Shown: piece by piece, positions 51,260 to 59,762 of the stretch
How the letters are laid out: every line of letters begins with the position of its first letter
Position numbering within the stretch: the first letter of the stretch is position 1
Assembly: GCF_002159945.1 (NCBI RefSeq)
Contig: NZ_NFJQ01000004.1
Coordinates: forward strand, 202,623 to 266,622
Direction of reading: 5' to 3'
Source of the DNA: Cloacibacillus sp. An23
GTDB lineage: Bacteria > Synergistota > Synergistia > Synergistales > Synergistaceae
Length of the DNA stretch: 64,000 bases
Translations under genes and position numbers: made by a program
The notes under the pieces: model-generated
Told to the model about the DNA's origin: nothing
Database searches by the model: none
What the model saw: only the letters and a program-made list of their open reading frames with translations

Positions 51260-52587
51260 ATAGTAAACTCCGCGTAATCCTTGTCCGTCTTGTCGGAGAC
51301 GGCCTCCGGCTTCGCGTAGTTGAAATCGCCCGACTGCAGCAGGCCGTCCATAGTAAGCTCAGGATTCTGGTACATCAAATCAAGCAGCTCGATGAAATCC
51401 CTGATGACCTCGCGCGGCGTGATGTTCTGGTCCGCGCCGACGCGCTCGTATTCCAGCCTGACGAAACGGGCGAGGTCCTCGGTGCCGGGTTTCTTCCGAT
51501 AGCCGTAGAGCCCGGCGTGCATGTCCGAGAGTTTTTCGCAGAGCACGAGCATTTCCTCCGGCGTCAGCGGCTCAAGACGTATCACCGGCGCGAGAAGGTC
51601 CCTCGCCCCTGGCCTCGAAAATTTGCCCTCGGCAAGACGCGAGCGCAGCGCCTCGTAGCTGTAGAGACCGCGCCGCCTGTCTTCGACGGCCTGCGGCGTC
51701 GCGCCCATGATGACGCCGAGGTACCTCGCTCTGCCCTGAAGGACGTCGTTGTACATGGTCAGCAGCTTCTCGTAATTGTACTGCCGCGTCACTGAGTTCG
51801 GAATCTTGTAGAGATTGACCAGCTCGTCGATCATTATCATCATGCCGGCGTACCCCGCCATGCGGAAGAATACGGCGAAGATTTTCAGATATTCGTACCA
51901 GTCGTCGTCGGTGATGATGATGCTGACGCCGAGCTCATCCTTCGCCTCGCGCTTCAGCGTATATTCGCCGCGGAACCAGCGCGTCACCTTCGCCTTCATC
52001 ACGTCGTCGTCTTCGACGTAGGCGTGGTAATAGACGGACAACAGCCGAGCGAACTCGAAGCCGTGCACAAGCTCGCTGACCGTGGAGGTGACCTCGTAGA
52101 TTTTTCTGTCAACGGCCTTTGTCAGCGCTGGGTCGCCCGGCTCGAGTCCGGTCTCCTGCACCGTCTGAGCGCGCACGCCGCTTATCCACCGGTCGAGCAC
52201 GAGCGTCAGCGCGCCGCCCTCCGGCTTCGTCTTGGTCGAGAGGCTGCCTATCAGCTCGCGATAGGTGGCGAGCCCCTGCCCCCTCGTCCCCTGGAGCCGG
52301 CGCTCGGGCGAGAGGTCGGCGTCAGCCACGATGAAGCCCCTGTCCATCACGTAGTTGCGGATGGTCTGTATCAGGAAGCTTTTGCCGGAGCCGTATCGCC
52401 CGACTATGAAACGGAAGGACGCGCCGCCCTCCGCCGTGATGTCCACGTCGTGCAGCAGCGCCTCGATTTCGTTTTTCCTTCCAACTGTGATATACGGCAG
52501 TCCCACCCTCGGGACTACGCCGCCTTTCAGCGAATTCAATATCGTCTGCGCGATCCGCCTCGGAACTTTCTTATTGTCCGCGTCCAC
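51256..52587 (-). CDS. BrxC/BrxD-like P-loop ATPase (DUF2791 type)
   Basis: The protein of about 443 residues has Walker A VGRYGSGKSFLIQTIRNYV at about 60-78, VADADLSPERRLQGTRGQGLATYRELIGSL just after it, and Walker B GMMIMIDELVNLYK. This matches the P-loop proteins of the former DUF2791 group that also includes BREX BrxD. I start at GTG 52587 (DADNKKVPRRIAQ), because CCTCC on the plus strand at 52596-52600 puts a GGAGG eight bases before it. Longer frames begin with rare TTG codons and lack a site. It overlaps both neighbours. No PglZ, PglX or BrxL gene lies within the window, so a complete BREX system is not present. Confidence 0.87.
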   Translation of the reverse strand: MDADNKKVPRRIAQTILNSLKGGVVPRVGLPYITVGRKNEIEALLHDVDITAEGGASFRFIVGRYGSGKSFLIQTIRNYVMDRGFIVADADLSPERRLQGTRGQGLATYRELIGSLSTKTKPEGGALTLVLDRWISGVRAQTVQETGLEPGDPALTKAVDRKIYEVTSTVSELVHGFEFARLLSVYYHAYVEDDDVMKAKVTRWFRGEYTLKREAKDELGVSIIITDDDWYEYLKIFAVFFRMAGYAGMMIMIDELVNLYKIPNSVTRQYNYEKLLTMYNDVLQGRARYLGVIMGATPQAVEDRRRGLYSYEALRSRLAEGKFSRPGARDLLAPVIRLEPLTPEEMLVLCEKLSDMHAGLYGYRKKPGTEDLARFVRLEYERVGADQNITPREVIRDFIELLDLMYQNPELTMDGLLQSGDFNYAKPEAVSDKTDKDYAEFTI

Positions 52588-54445
52588 CGGCACCGCCTCC
52601 AAACATTTTAAGAATATCTTCGCGATAGTCCTCGACAAACGAAAGGGTTTCTCCGTCGCATTCGACGGCGTTGTCGCCTATCGCGTCGAACAGGGCCTCG
52701 TTTACGGCGTCCGCCGCGACCGAGGGCATCATGTGCGATGCCTTTATGGCGGCTCCGGCCGCCTTGGGCCCTCCGTTGATAAGGTCGAGAAGTATCCGCC
52801 GCAGCGTTTCGTCGAGCGCGGGCGGCCCGCCGGCTTCTTCATCAGCCGTAGCCGCCTGCCGCGTCTCTTCCGCGCGCGCCGGCGTCTCCGGCGCGGCGGG
52901 GCCGTCGGTATCTTCCTCCGTCAGCAGGCTGTCCATCGTGACGAGCGCGTCGCGCCGTATCCGGTCGAGCCCGGAGAAATCTATCGTCACCTTCGGCCTC
53001 GCGGCCTCGCTTTCCCTCCTGCGCTCCTCCGCCAGCACGCGCTCCACGAAAGGCGACGCCCACGCCTCGTCTGGGTCCTCGCGGAGCGCGGCGCCAGTCT
53101 TGAAATATTTTCTAAGCAGGCGGTCAGTCTCGTGCAGAAGGCTGCGGAAGAGCTTCCTGTCAAAAAACAGATCGTCGTAGCGCGATTCGCGCCACTCGCC
53201 GCCCCGGCAGCGGTAGCTCCTGCCCGCGTCCAGCTCGTAGTCCGCGTCAGGGTGCGGCTTCTCCTGCCAATAGACGGCGTTGGCGAAAGGATACCACCGG
53301 CAAAGCCTCCGCCTTCCGAAACACGCCGTGAAAAATTTGTTCCCGCTGACGCGATGCTCCTCCGCGACGGCTCGCCATACCGCGGCGAAAATGCGCTTTC
53401 CCCGCCCGCCGCGCAGTGAGGCGGCGGGCGAATGGGCCAGCCGCTTTCCGTCCAGAGCGCAGAGAGCTGAGAAAATATCCTCGTCCGACGCATCCTTAGA
53501 GTTCTTTAGGACGGCGAGCGCCTCGTCCCGCTTTATCACGGCGGGATCCGCGTACTGCCGCGCCAGCTCCGGCGGCAGGCCGCGCGTCACGGCGTACTCG
53601 AATTCCCATCGACGCAGGTTGCCGCGCATTCCTGGGTCTCCTATGCCGGAATCTATAAATCCCGTCTCAAAATCGCGCATCTTCTTCAGCGCGTCCTCGG
53701 GAGAGTCCGTCCCGATGCCGTTGATCAGCTCGTACACATACAGATATGCGAGCGAAGCGGGTATCGGAGAGAAGACTCCCTTCCTGACGCGGGCGCGCCA
53801 CGTGAAATATCCGCGGAGCTGCCCTATATTCAGATCGTGGTAAGTGGTGAAGTAGCGGCGGAACACTCCGCTCCACGGCGCGTCGTCCTCGTAGTCCTCC
53901 ATAAATTTGCCCTGCCGGTAAAAGTTACGGCATTTCTGTGCGAACGAGCCGTCCGTATATTCGTATAGCCTCAGCATTTCTCGGATTTTTTGCGGGACGT
54001 CGGGAATTTCTCCGGCCCCGCGCTCGCCTGCGGCCGGCAGCGCCACAGCCCCGAGCTCCGCCGCTTGAACGGCGGGCGTGGCGTCAAGCACGATAGTATA
54101 ACCGCGTTTCTCACCGGAATAGACGGCGCGGTCGAAGAGGCGGAAGACTACCTCCGGCTTGGTATTTTCGCCGAAGCTGACTCCTACCCAGCGGTCACCC
54201 TCCATTCGGAAAGGCCGCGAAAGAAACGGCTCGGCCTTTTCGGCGGGCTCGAGCCGCCCGCACTTGATATCGCATAACTGAACCTCAGCCCTTGAAACTG
54301 GGTCACGCCGGCGTATAAGGAGCGCGATCCACCTTCCAGTGGCCGGATGGGCCATGACGGAAAAGCCGTGAAATCCCACCCATTTGCGCTGCTCGCGGAT
54401 ATGGAACTTTTCTTCGGCGTAGGCCGTCAACTCCGACAAATCCAT
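52571..54445 (-). CDS. TerB_N/TerB_C-domain protein of the DNA-processing cassette
   Basis: The protein of about 624 residues begins MDLSELTAYAEEKFHIREQRKW. It contains the TerB_N-type stretch from about 140 to 290: IPDVPQKIREMLRLYEYTDGSFAQKCRNFYRQGKFMEDYEDDAPW, RRYFTTYHDLNIGQLRGYFTWRARVRKG and PASLAYLYVYELINGIG. A long helical middle follows, and the C-terminal region (about 530-615: LINGGPKAAGAAIKASHMMPSVAADAVNEALFDAIGDNAVE) matches TerB_C. The domain calls come from memory of the family. It opens the cassette and overlaps the ATPase gene by 17 bases. In published comparative work such TerB_N proteins are grouped with an ATPase and a helicase in predicted DNA-processing systems; the biological role is unproven. 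Confidence 0.82.
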   Translation of the reverse strand: MDLSELTAYAEEKFHIREQRKWVGFHGFSVMAHPATGRWIALLIRRRDPVSRAEVQLCDIKCGRLEPAEKAEPFLSRPFRMEGDRWVGVSFGENTKPEVVFRLFDRAVYSGEKRGYTIVLDATPAVQAAELGAVALPAAGERGAGEIPDVPQKIREMLRLYEYTDGSFAQKCRNFYRQGKFMEDYEDDAPWSGVFRRYFTTYHDLNIGQLRGYFTWRARVRKGVFSPIPASLAYLYVYELINGIGTDSPEDALKKMRDFETGFIDSGIGDPGMRGNLRRWEFEYAVTRGLPPELARQYADPAVIKRDEALAVLKNSKDASDEDIFSALCALDGKRLAHSPAASLRGGRGKRIFAAVWRAVAEEHRVSGNKFFTACFGRRRLCRWYPFANAVYWQEKPHPDADYELDAGRSYRCRGGEWRESRYDDLFFDRKLFRSLLHETDRLLRKYFKTGAALREDPDEAWASPFVERVLAEERRRESEAARPKVTIDFSGLDRIRRDALVTMDSLLTEEDTDGPAAPETPARAEETRQAATADEEAGGPPALDETLRRILLDLINGGPKAAGAAIKASHMMPSVAADAVNEALFDAIGDNAVECDGETLSFVEDYREDILKMFGGGAGGRGQ

Positions 54446-54532
54446 CAAGTCACCACACGGCACGGACGCAGGTTCTGAAAAACCGTCTGGAACCGTCGCG
54501 GGATAAAATCCGACGCCGCGCCTTCCTCAAGG

Positions 54533-54572
54533 TATAGTATAAAAATTGTACTATATCCAACTAGAAAATCAA
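54533..54572 (-). promoter_or_regulatory. Promoter and palindrome of the TerB-ATPase-helicase cassette
   Basis: On the minus strand TTGATT (complement of 54567-54572) and TACAAT (complement of 54545-54550) are 16 bases apart. Over the -10 lies the inverted repeat TATAGTA (54533-54539) and TACTATA (54549-54555) around nine bases. That placement suits a repressor site. The AT-rich block stands out from the GC-rich surroundings. Confidence 0.6.
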
Positions 54573-54642
54573 GTACGCAGAAAATCCGCACTTGGTATCG
54601 TAAGGCGTACCTGGTAGGTATTTTGTCCCGAAGCTCGTGTCG

Positions 54643-55167
54643 TTACAGCACGCGCTCGAAGAGCAGGAAGTTTCTCGGTTCGCCTATGTCTTCGTAGAAT
54701 ATTTCAACGGTCCCGGCGTTTTTGAAGCCGTGGGAAAGGTACATTTTCTGCGGGATTACGTTGCCCTCTATGCAGTCGAGGCGGAGTGCTTTCTGTCCGC
54801 GTGCGCGCGCCGTTTCCGCCGCGTGTTCCACGAGGCGGCCCGCGTATCCCCTGCCGCCGTACCGCGGCGAGACGCGCAGCGCGTGCAGCACCGAGACGGA
54901 TTTCTTATCCGCATCTATCTGCCACGGCGCCGCGTCGTACGCTTCGTCGCATTCGTTGTTCATTATGTACGCGGCTATTATTTCCCCGTCTTCTTCGCCG
55001 ACGAAAAGGCCGCCTTCGCGGGCCGCCGCTTCCGCCATCGCGCGCGGCGGGAATCCCCCCTTGTATTCTCCGCGCAGGAATTTCGCGCCGCCGAGCTCGC
55101 GGCACATCGCGTCGTAAAATTCCATTATTTCATCAAGCTCGTCAATTTTCGCCTCGCGTATCACCAT
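54643..55167 (-). CDS. GNAT-family N-acetyltransferase
   Basis: The 174-residue single-domain protein has the acetyl-CoA loop VLHALRVSPRYGGRGYAGRLVEHAAETARARGQKALRLDC (key RVSPRYGGRGYAGRL, about 98-112). Before it stands the beta-4 strand GGLFVGEEDGEIIAAYIMNN, and at the C-terminus YLSHGFKNAGTVEIFYEDIG and NFLLFERVL. It is a typical small amino-group acetyltransferase of unknown substrate. It lies between the cassette and the glycyl radical enzyme gene with its own start, so it is probably not part of either system. Confidence 0.85.
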   Translation of the reverse strand: MVIREAKIDELDEIMEFYDAMCRELGGAKFLRGEYKGGFPPRAMAEAAAREGGLFVGEEDGEIIAAYIMNNECDEAYDAAPWQIDADKKSVSVLHALRVSPRYGGRGYAGRLVEHAAETARARGQKALRLDCIEGNVIPQKMYLSHGFKNAGTVEIFYEDIGEPRNFLLFERVL

Positions 55168-55236
55168 CCGCCCGCGCCTCCGTTCTCTCCGTCTCTTCGC
55201 GTTATGATACCAGATACGGCGCGCGCGTAAAACATA

Positions 55237-55266
55237 GAAAAAGCCCCGGGGCTTTCGCTCCGGGGC
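55237..55266 (-). terminator. Terminator of the glycyl radical enzyme gene
   Basis: On the minus strand GCCCCGG pairs with CCGGGGC (55260-55266 with 55243-55249), followed by TTTTTC (complement of 55237-55242). It lies about 35 bases beyond the stop. Confidence 0.85.
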
Positions 55267-55300
55267 AGCGTCGTTTGCTTTTGCGTGAATCGCGCGTGGC

Positions 55301-57733
55301 TTAGAAGCTTTCCTGTGCGTTTCTAGCGATGATCTCTTCCTGCTGGTAGTTGTCGAGGTCTACGAAGTAGTCGCTGTAGCCCGCGACGCGGACGAGGAGG
55401 CCGCGGTAGTTGTCCGGGTGGGCCTGGGCGTCGCGCAGCGTCGCTTCGTCGACGACGTTGAACTGGATGTGGTGCCCGCCGAGCTTGAAGTAGGCGCGGA
55501 TGAGGTTCTTGACGCCTTCGATCCCCTCTTCGCCGGCGAGGACGGAGGGCAGGAAGCGCTGGTTGAGCAGCGTTCCGCCGGACTTGACCTGGTCCATCTT
55601 GCCGAGCGACTTGACGACCGCGGTCGGGCCGTGGCGGTCTGCGCCGTGGCTCGGGCTGGTGCCGTCGGACTCGGGCATTCCGCTGAAGCGTCCGTTCGGC
55701 GTCGCGGCGAGTTTCTGCCCGAAGTAGTTGTGGCAGGTCGTCGAGAGCATGTTGAGGTGGTAGGTCGGGCCGAGGATGCTGTGCTTTCCGTCGATTGTGC
55801 GGAAGAGGCTGTCGTATACCCTTCTCATTATGTCGTCGGCGTAGTCGTCGTCGTTGCCGAAGAACGGCGTCTTGTTCCAGAGGGTGAGGCGCATTGCTTC
55901 GTGGCCCTCCCAGTTGTCCTTCATCGCCGCGACGAGTTCCTCGAGCGTGTAGGTGCCTTCGTCGTAGACGTGCTTCTTTATCGCGGAGAGGCTGTCGGTG
56001 ATGGTGCCTATGCCGCAGCACTGGATGTAGTCGCTGTTATAGCGCGGGCCGCCGTTGTAGTAGTCCTTACCCTTCTCGATGCAGTCGCGGATGACGCAGG
56101 AGAGGTAGGTCGCCGCCATATTGGTGGCGTACTGGTGGCGCAGGTAGTTGTCCACGCCTATCTTCGTATCGACGACGTATTCCATCTGCTTCTCGAAGGC
56201 CGTGTAGAGGTCGTCGAAGGTCTTGAAGTCGGAGAGTTCGCCGGTCTTGATGCTGACCTGTTTTCCGGTGAGCATGTCTACGCCGTTGGTGAGCGCGTAC
56301 TCGAGGAGCTTCGGCGTGTTGAGGTAGCCGTGGAGCAGGTAGGCTTCCTTGCCGGAGCAGCCGGTCTCGATGCAGCCGCTGGTGCCGCCTTCGCGCGCGT
56401 CTTCGAGCGTTTTGCCTACGCGCATCTGCTCCTGGATGACCATGTCGGCGTTGAAGACCGACGGGTAGCCCATGCCGTTGCGGAAGACTCTCGCCGCCGC
56501 GCGGATGACGTTGTCTGGCGTGCGCTCGCTGACCTGGATGTTGCCCTGCGGCTGGAGCAGGCGCAGCTCGTTGAAGAGCTCGAGGCAGATGTAGGTGACT
56601 TCGTTGGAGCCGTCGGTGCCGTCGCGCTTGAGTCCCGCGAGGTTGATGTTGGTGAAGTCGTTGTAGGTGCCGCTTTCCTTCGCTGTGACGCCGACTTTCG
56701 GCGGGGCCGGCGTGTTGTTGACCTTGATGAAGAGGCAGGCGAGAAGCTCTTTCGCCTGGTCGCGCGTGAGCGTGCCGTCGGCGAGGCCCTTCTCATAGAA
56801 CGGCCCGAGGTGCTGGTCGAGGTGTCCGGGGCTCATGGCGTCCCAGCCGTTGAGCTCGGTGATGGTCGCGAGGTGTACGAACCAGTACATCTGCACGGCC
56901 TCCCAGAAGTCGCGCGGCGCGTGGGCGGGGACCCAACGGCATACGTCGGCTATCTTGAGTAGCTCGGCTTTGCGGGTCTCGTCCTTCTCTTCGGCGGCCA
57001 TCTTTTCGGCGAGGTCGGCGTGACGCTCGGCGAAGATGATGACCGCGTCGCAGGAGATGTCCATACCCTGGAGCTGCTCGTCCTTAGCGGTAGCTTCGGG
57101 GTCGTTGATGAAGTCGAGCTTCGCGCGTGCTTCGGCGATGTCCTTCTTCATGTCGAGGGCGCCCTTCTGGTAGATGAGGTTGTCGAGCGACGTGTGCCCC
57201 AGCGCGCGCTGCTCGCCGAACTCGGTGAAGGTGCCGGCCTCGTAGAGGAGGTTCCACGCCTCGGGCATACGCTCGAAGAGGCGGTCTCTCATGCAGCGGC
57301 CGCGCCAGTAGGGCTCGACTTCCTTTTCGTAAATGTCCATGTCGGCCGGCGACACGGTGTAGTTCTGCTGCGCGCGCGTAGTGAGGACTTCAAAGTCGTG
57401 GCGCGAGTGGCAGGTCAGCTCAGGGAAGGTCGAGACGGCCTTCGGGAACGGGCCGCGCTCGCCGACGATGAGCTCGTCCTTGCCTATGTAGATGGTCTTG
57501 TTTTCGCAGATATGCTTGAAGTTCGCGCCGCGAAGCACAGGCATAGGAAGCTTGCCTTCGTACTCCTTGTAGAACTCGGTCTCGAGCAGCGCTCTTTCGA
57601 TGGAAATGCTCGGGTGCTGGTCGAAGCTCGCGTCGCGGAGCCTCTTGACGCGCTCGCTCGAAGGAGCGGCGGCCTTCTGGACTTCTTCGCTCATCTGTCC
57701 GCAGCAGCACGGTGTTTTGATGTTTTCAGCCAT
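55301..57733 (-). CDS. Glycyl radical enzyme, HypD-like (trans-4-hydroxy-L-proline dehydratase type)
   Basis: The 810-residue protein has the full glycyl radical layout: the PFL-like N-terminal domain, the active-site loop GTSGCIETGCSGKEAY with Cys454 and Glu456, and the C-terminal radical loop VRVAGYSDYFVDL with the glycine at about 785. The motif GCIETG and the later ARYNSDYIQCCGIGTITDSLSAIKKHVY resemble HypD. Propanediol or choline lyases use GCVEP-type loops. It would dehydrate hydroxyproline to pyrroline-carboxylate. The assignment of substrate rests on motif similarity only. Its activase and a GntR regulator follow, and D-proline-dehydrogenase-like subunits lie at the window end. AAGGAGG precedes the ATG. 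Confidence 0.85.
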   Translation of the reverse strand: MAENIKTPCCCGQMSEEVQKAAAPSSERVKRLRDASFDQHPSISIERALLETEFYKEYEGKLPMPVLRGANFKHICENKTIYIGKDELIVGERGPFPKAVSTFPELTCHSRHDFEVLTTRAQQNYTVSPADMDIYEKEVEPYWRGRCMRDRLFERMPEAWNLLYEAGTFTEFGEQRALGHTSLDNLIYQKGALDMKKDIAEARAKLDFINDPEATAKDEQLQGMDISCDAVIIFAERHADLAEKMAAEEKDETRKAELLKIADVCRWVPAHAPRDFWEAVQMYWFVHLATITELNGWDAMSPGHLDQHLGPFYEKGLADGTLTRDQAKELLACLFIKVNNTPAPPKVGVTAKESGTYNDFTNINLAGLKRDGTDGSNEVTYICLELFNELRLLQPQGNIQVSERTPDNVIRAAARVFRNGMGYPSVFNADMVIQEQMRVGKTLEDAREGGTSGCIETGCSGKEAYLLHGYLNTPKLLEYALTNGVDMLTGKQVSIKTGELSDFKTFDDLYTAFEKQMEYVVDTKIGVDNYLRHQYATNMAATYLSCVIRDCIEKGKDYYNGGPRYNSDYIQCCGIGTITDSLSAIKKHVYDEGTYTLEELVAAMKDNWEGHEAMRLTLWNKTPFFGNDDDYADDIMRRVYDSLFRTIDGKHSILGPTYHLNMLSTTCHNYFGQKLAATPNGRFSGMPESDGTSPSHGADRHGPTAVVKSLGKMDQVKSGGTLLNQRFLPSVLAGEEGIEGVKNLIRAYFKLGGHHIQFNVVDEATLRDAQAHPDNYRGLLVRVAGYSDYFVDLDNYQQEEIIARNAQESF

Positions 57734-57803
57734 TGTTGTTTACCTCCTTGCGGTATTTCGTTATGATGTCTGTTTCTAAACTTTTACGGCGTTTCCCAGG
57801 GGG

Positions 57804-58706
57804 CTATCCGCCGATGTGTACTTTCAGCCCGTAGCTCTCGAGTATCGCCGCGGCGTGCCGCGTCTGGTTCTCCGTCGGCGGCATAAGGTCGGGCAGTTTG
57901 TAGTCCATGTGCCAGCGCTCATGCTTGCCCTTCGCCACCGTGTGGTACGGCAGTATGTTGACGCCAACTATTCCGCGCAGCGGAGCTACGAATTTTCCTA
58001 TGGCGCGCATGTTGTCGTCGCCGCTGTTGAGCCCCGGCATGAACGGGATGCGGACGTTGACGTTCGCCCCCGCCTCGCATATCGCGGCTAGGTTCTCGAG
58101 TATAACGACGTTGTCGACGCCGGTGTATTTTTTATGCTCCTCCGGGTCCATGTGCTTGATGTCGTAAAGATAAAGGTCGGTGCGCTTGACAGAATCTACT
58201 ATCACGCGCTTCTGCGTGAAGCCGCAGGTATCCACGCAGCGGTGGTAGCCCTGCGCGCCGCAGGCGTCGAGCGCCTCGATAAGAAACTCGGGCTGCATGA
58301 AAGGCTCGCCTCCCGAGAAGGTGACTCCGCCGGTGCGGAAGAAAATCTCGTCCTTGTGAAGCTCTTCCATGAGAGCCTCGACGGTGTACGGCCTTCCGCA
58401 GAGTTCGCGCGCCTCTGGCGGGCATGCGTCGCAGCATTTGCCGCAGCCGTTGCAGAGCCCTTCGTCCGTCACGAGAGAGCCGTTCACGACGGAGACGGCG
58501 CCGTTCGGGCAGACTTTTATGCACGTTCCGCAGCCGATGCACTTCTCCGAACGGAAGAGCACCGTCGGCGCCACGGACTGGCTCTCCGGATTGTGACACC
58601 ACCAGCAGGCCAGCGGACAGCCTTTGAGATGCACCGTAGTGCGCGTCCCGGGCCCGTCGTGTATGGAATATTTCTTGATGTCGAATATTATCCCGCTCTT
58701 ACTCAA
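57804..58706 (-). CDS. Glycyl radical enzyme activase (radical SAM)
   Basis: The protein of about 300 residues has the radical SAM motif HLKGCPLACWWCHNPES (CxxxCxxC, with the tryptophans typical of activases). Two ferredoxin-type clusters follow, KCIGCGTCIKVCPNGA and LCNGCGKCCDACPPEA, then VTFSGGEPFMQPEFL. It creates the glycyl radical on the enzyme encoded beside it. I start at TTG 58706, which lies ten bases after AGGAGGGG; in-frame upstream codons lie within the GntR gene and have no such site. It overlaps that gene's stop by eight bases. Confidence 0.92.
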   Translation of the reverse strand: MSKSGIIFDIKKYSIHDGPGTRTTVHLKGCPLACWWCHNPESQSVAPTVLFRSEKCIGCGTCIKVCPNGAVSVVNGSLVTDEGLCNGCGKCCDACPPEARELCGRPYTVEALMEELHKDEIFFRTGGVTFSGGEPFMQPEFLIEALDACGAQGYHRCVDTCGFTQKRVIVDSVKRTDLYLYDIKHMDPEEHKKYTGVDNVVILENLAAICEAGANVNVRIPFMPGLNSGDDNMRAIGKFVAPLRGIVGVNILPYHTVAKGKHERWHMDYKLPDLMPPTENQTRHAAAILESYGLKVHIGG

Positions 58707-59415
58707 CGGTAAGATTCCCCTCCTCTGACACGTCAAGCTCCACATGGTTCGCAAAATAATATCTGCGTATGAAGCGCTCCTGCACCGAGAAAGACCAATG
58801 CACGTCGCGGATATAGTCCGCCGCCCCGTTGAAGTCGTGCTCCCTCAGAAGCTTTATCATCGCCGCGTGCTCGTCGAGCGAATGAACCTCCCACTCCTTC
58901 ACGAAGGTCTTGTTTCTCGGAAAATCGTAAAGACGCTCCTTGCGTATCTTCACCGCGTGGTACATCTCCGCGTTGTCCAGCATATCGAGGTAGACGTTGT
59001 GGAACCGCAGATTCGCCTCGTAAAAGACGGTGAAATTATTGTGGTCCAGAGCCTTCCTCATCTGCTGGTTGTACTTCTCCATAACGTCGGCGTCCGCGTC
59101 GCGGAACCTGACCGCGACGAGCAGCAGAGCCGCCGACTCGAGAGCGCCGAGAATCTCGTAAATATTGCGTATCTTCTCCAGAGTCAGAGAATTCACCACT
59201 ACGCCCCGGCGCGGGAAAATCGTCACAAATCCCTCCGACTCGAGCTGAAAAAGAGCGTCGCGCAGCGGCGTCCTGCTCATCCCCAGTTCGCGGCTGATGT
59301 CGTTGAGGTTCAAAAAGGCCCCAGGCCTAAGCCTGCCCTCGTTCATCTGCACGCGAAGATAGTCGTATACCTGCTCCTTCAACGATTTCAACGTGAAGTG
59401 GGATTCGCACGTCAT
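58699..59415 (-). CDS. FadR/FCD-type GntR regulator
   Basis: The protein of about 238 residues has the winged helix LKEQVYDYLRVQMNEGRLRPGAFLNLNDISRELGMSRTPLRDALFQLESEGFVTIFPRRGVVVNSL (key RTPLRDALFQLESEGFV). An all-helical FCD effector domain follows, with metal-ligand-like histidines in FYEANLRFHNVYL and LDEHAAMIKLLREHDFNGA. It would sense an organic acid or amino acid and control the activase and glycyl radical enzyme genes downstream. I use ATG 59415 with GAGGGGAAG before it. Confidence 0.9.
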   Translation of the reverse strand: MTCESHFTLKSLKEQVYDYLRVQMNEGRLRPGAFLNLNDISRELGMSRTPLRDALFQLESEGFVTIFPRRGVVVNSLTLEKIRNIYEILGALESAALLLVAVRFRDADADVMEKYNQQMRKALDHNNFTVFYEANLRFHNVYLDMLDNAEMYHAVKIRKERLYDFPRNKTFVKEWEVHSLDEHAAMIKLLREHDFNGAADYIRDVHWSFSVQERFIRRYYFANHVELDVSEEGNLTVE

Positions 59416-59668
59416 AAAATTCTTCCCCTCTCGCATTCTAATTGTAGCACAGATATATCAGTTTGCCAACGTGAACCTGATTATCCGCGCCGCAGAAAAA
59501 TTCAAAACGCGCAAAGGCGTTGTAATATCAAGCCTTTTTAAGCTTATGCGCCACGCGCGCCGTGATATTTTTCAAAAAATTGTCATCGCCCTTTGTAAAG
59601 AGCGGCCAATTCAGTTTACTTATTATAATTCTAATACAAGGGCCTTGGAAACATCTCGCATAAAGGGA

Positions 59669-59696
59669 TTACAGCGCGGCGAAAAAAGGTTATACT
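59669..59696 (+). promoter_or_regulatory. Promoter of the aminotransferase gene at 59763
   Basis: TTACAG (59669-59674) and TATACT (59691-59696) are 16 bases apart, 67 bases before the ATG. The rest of 59416-59668 is a gene-free divergent region. It contains AT-rich stretches (TATAAT at 59627-59632) but no gene that I can support; a 131-codon open frame there lacks coding character. Confidence 0.5.
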
Positions 59697-59762
59697 TAAC
59701 AAATCGGGGGAAATCCTGGTTCCTTCGGAAAGCGACGAGACAACTACGAAAGGGGAATTTTT

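Noticed and set aside
49019..54445. A complete BREX defence system.
   Set aside because: Only the ATPase and helicase resemble BREX proteins. No PglZ, PglX, BrxA, BrxB or BrxL gene is present on either side.
55418..56962. A 514-codon plus-strand frame opposite the glycyl radical enzyme.
   Set aside because: It is antisense to a well-supported enzyme and reads as a valine-, alanine- and arginine-rich shadow with no family resemblance.
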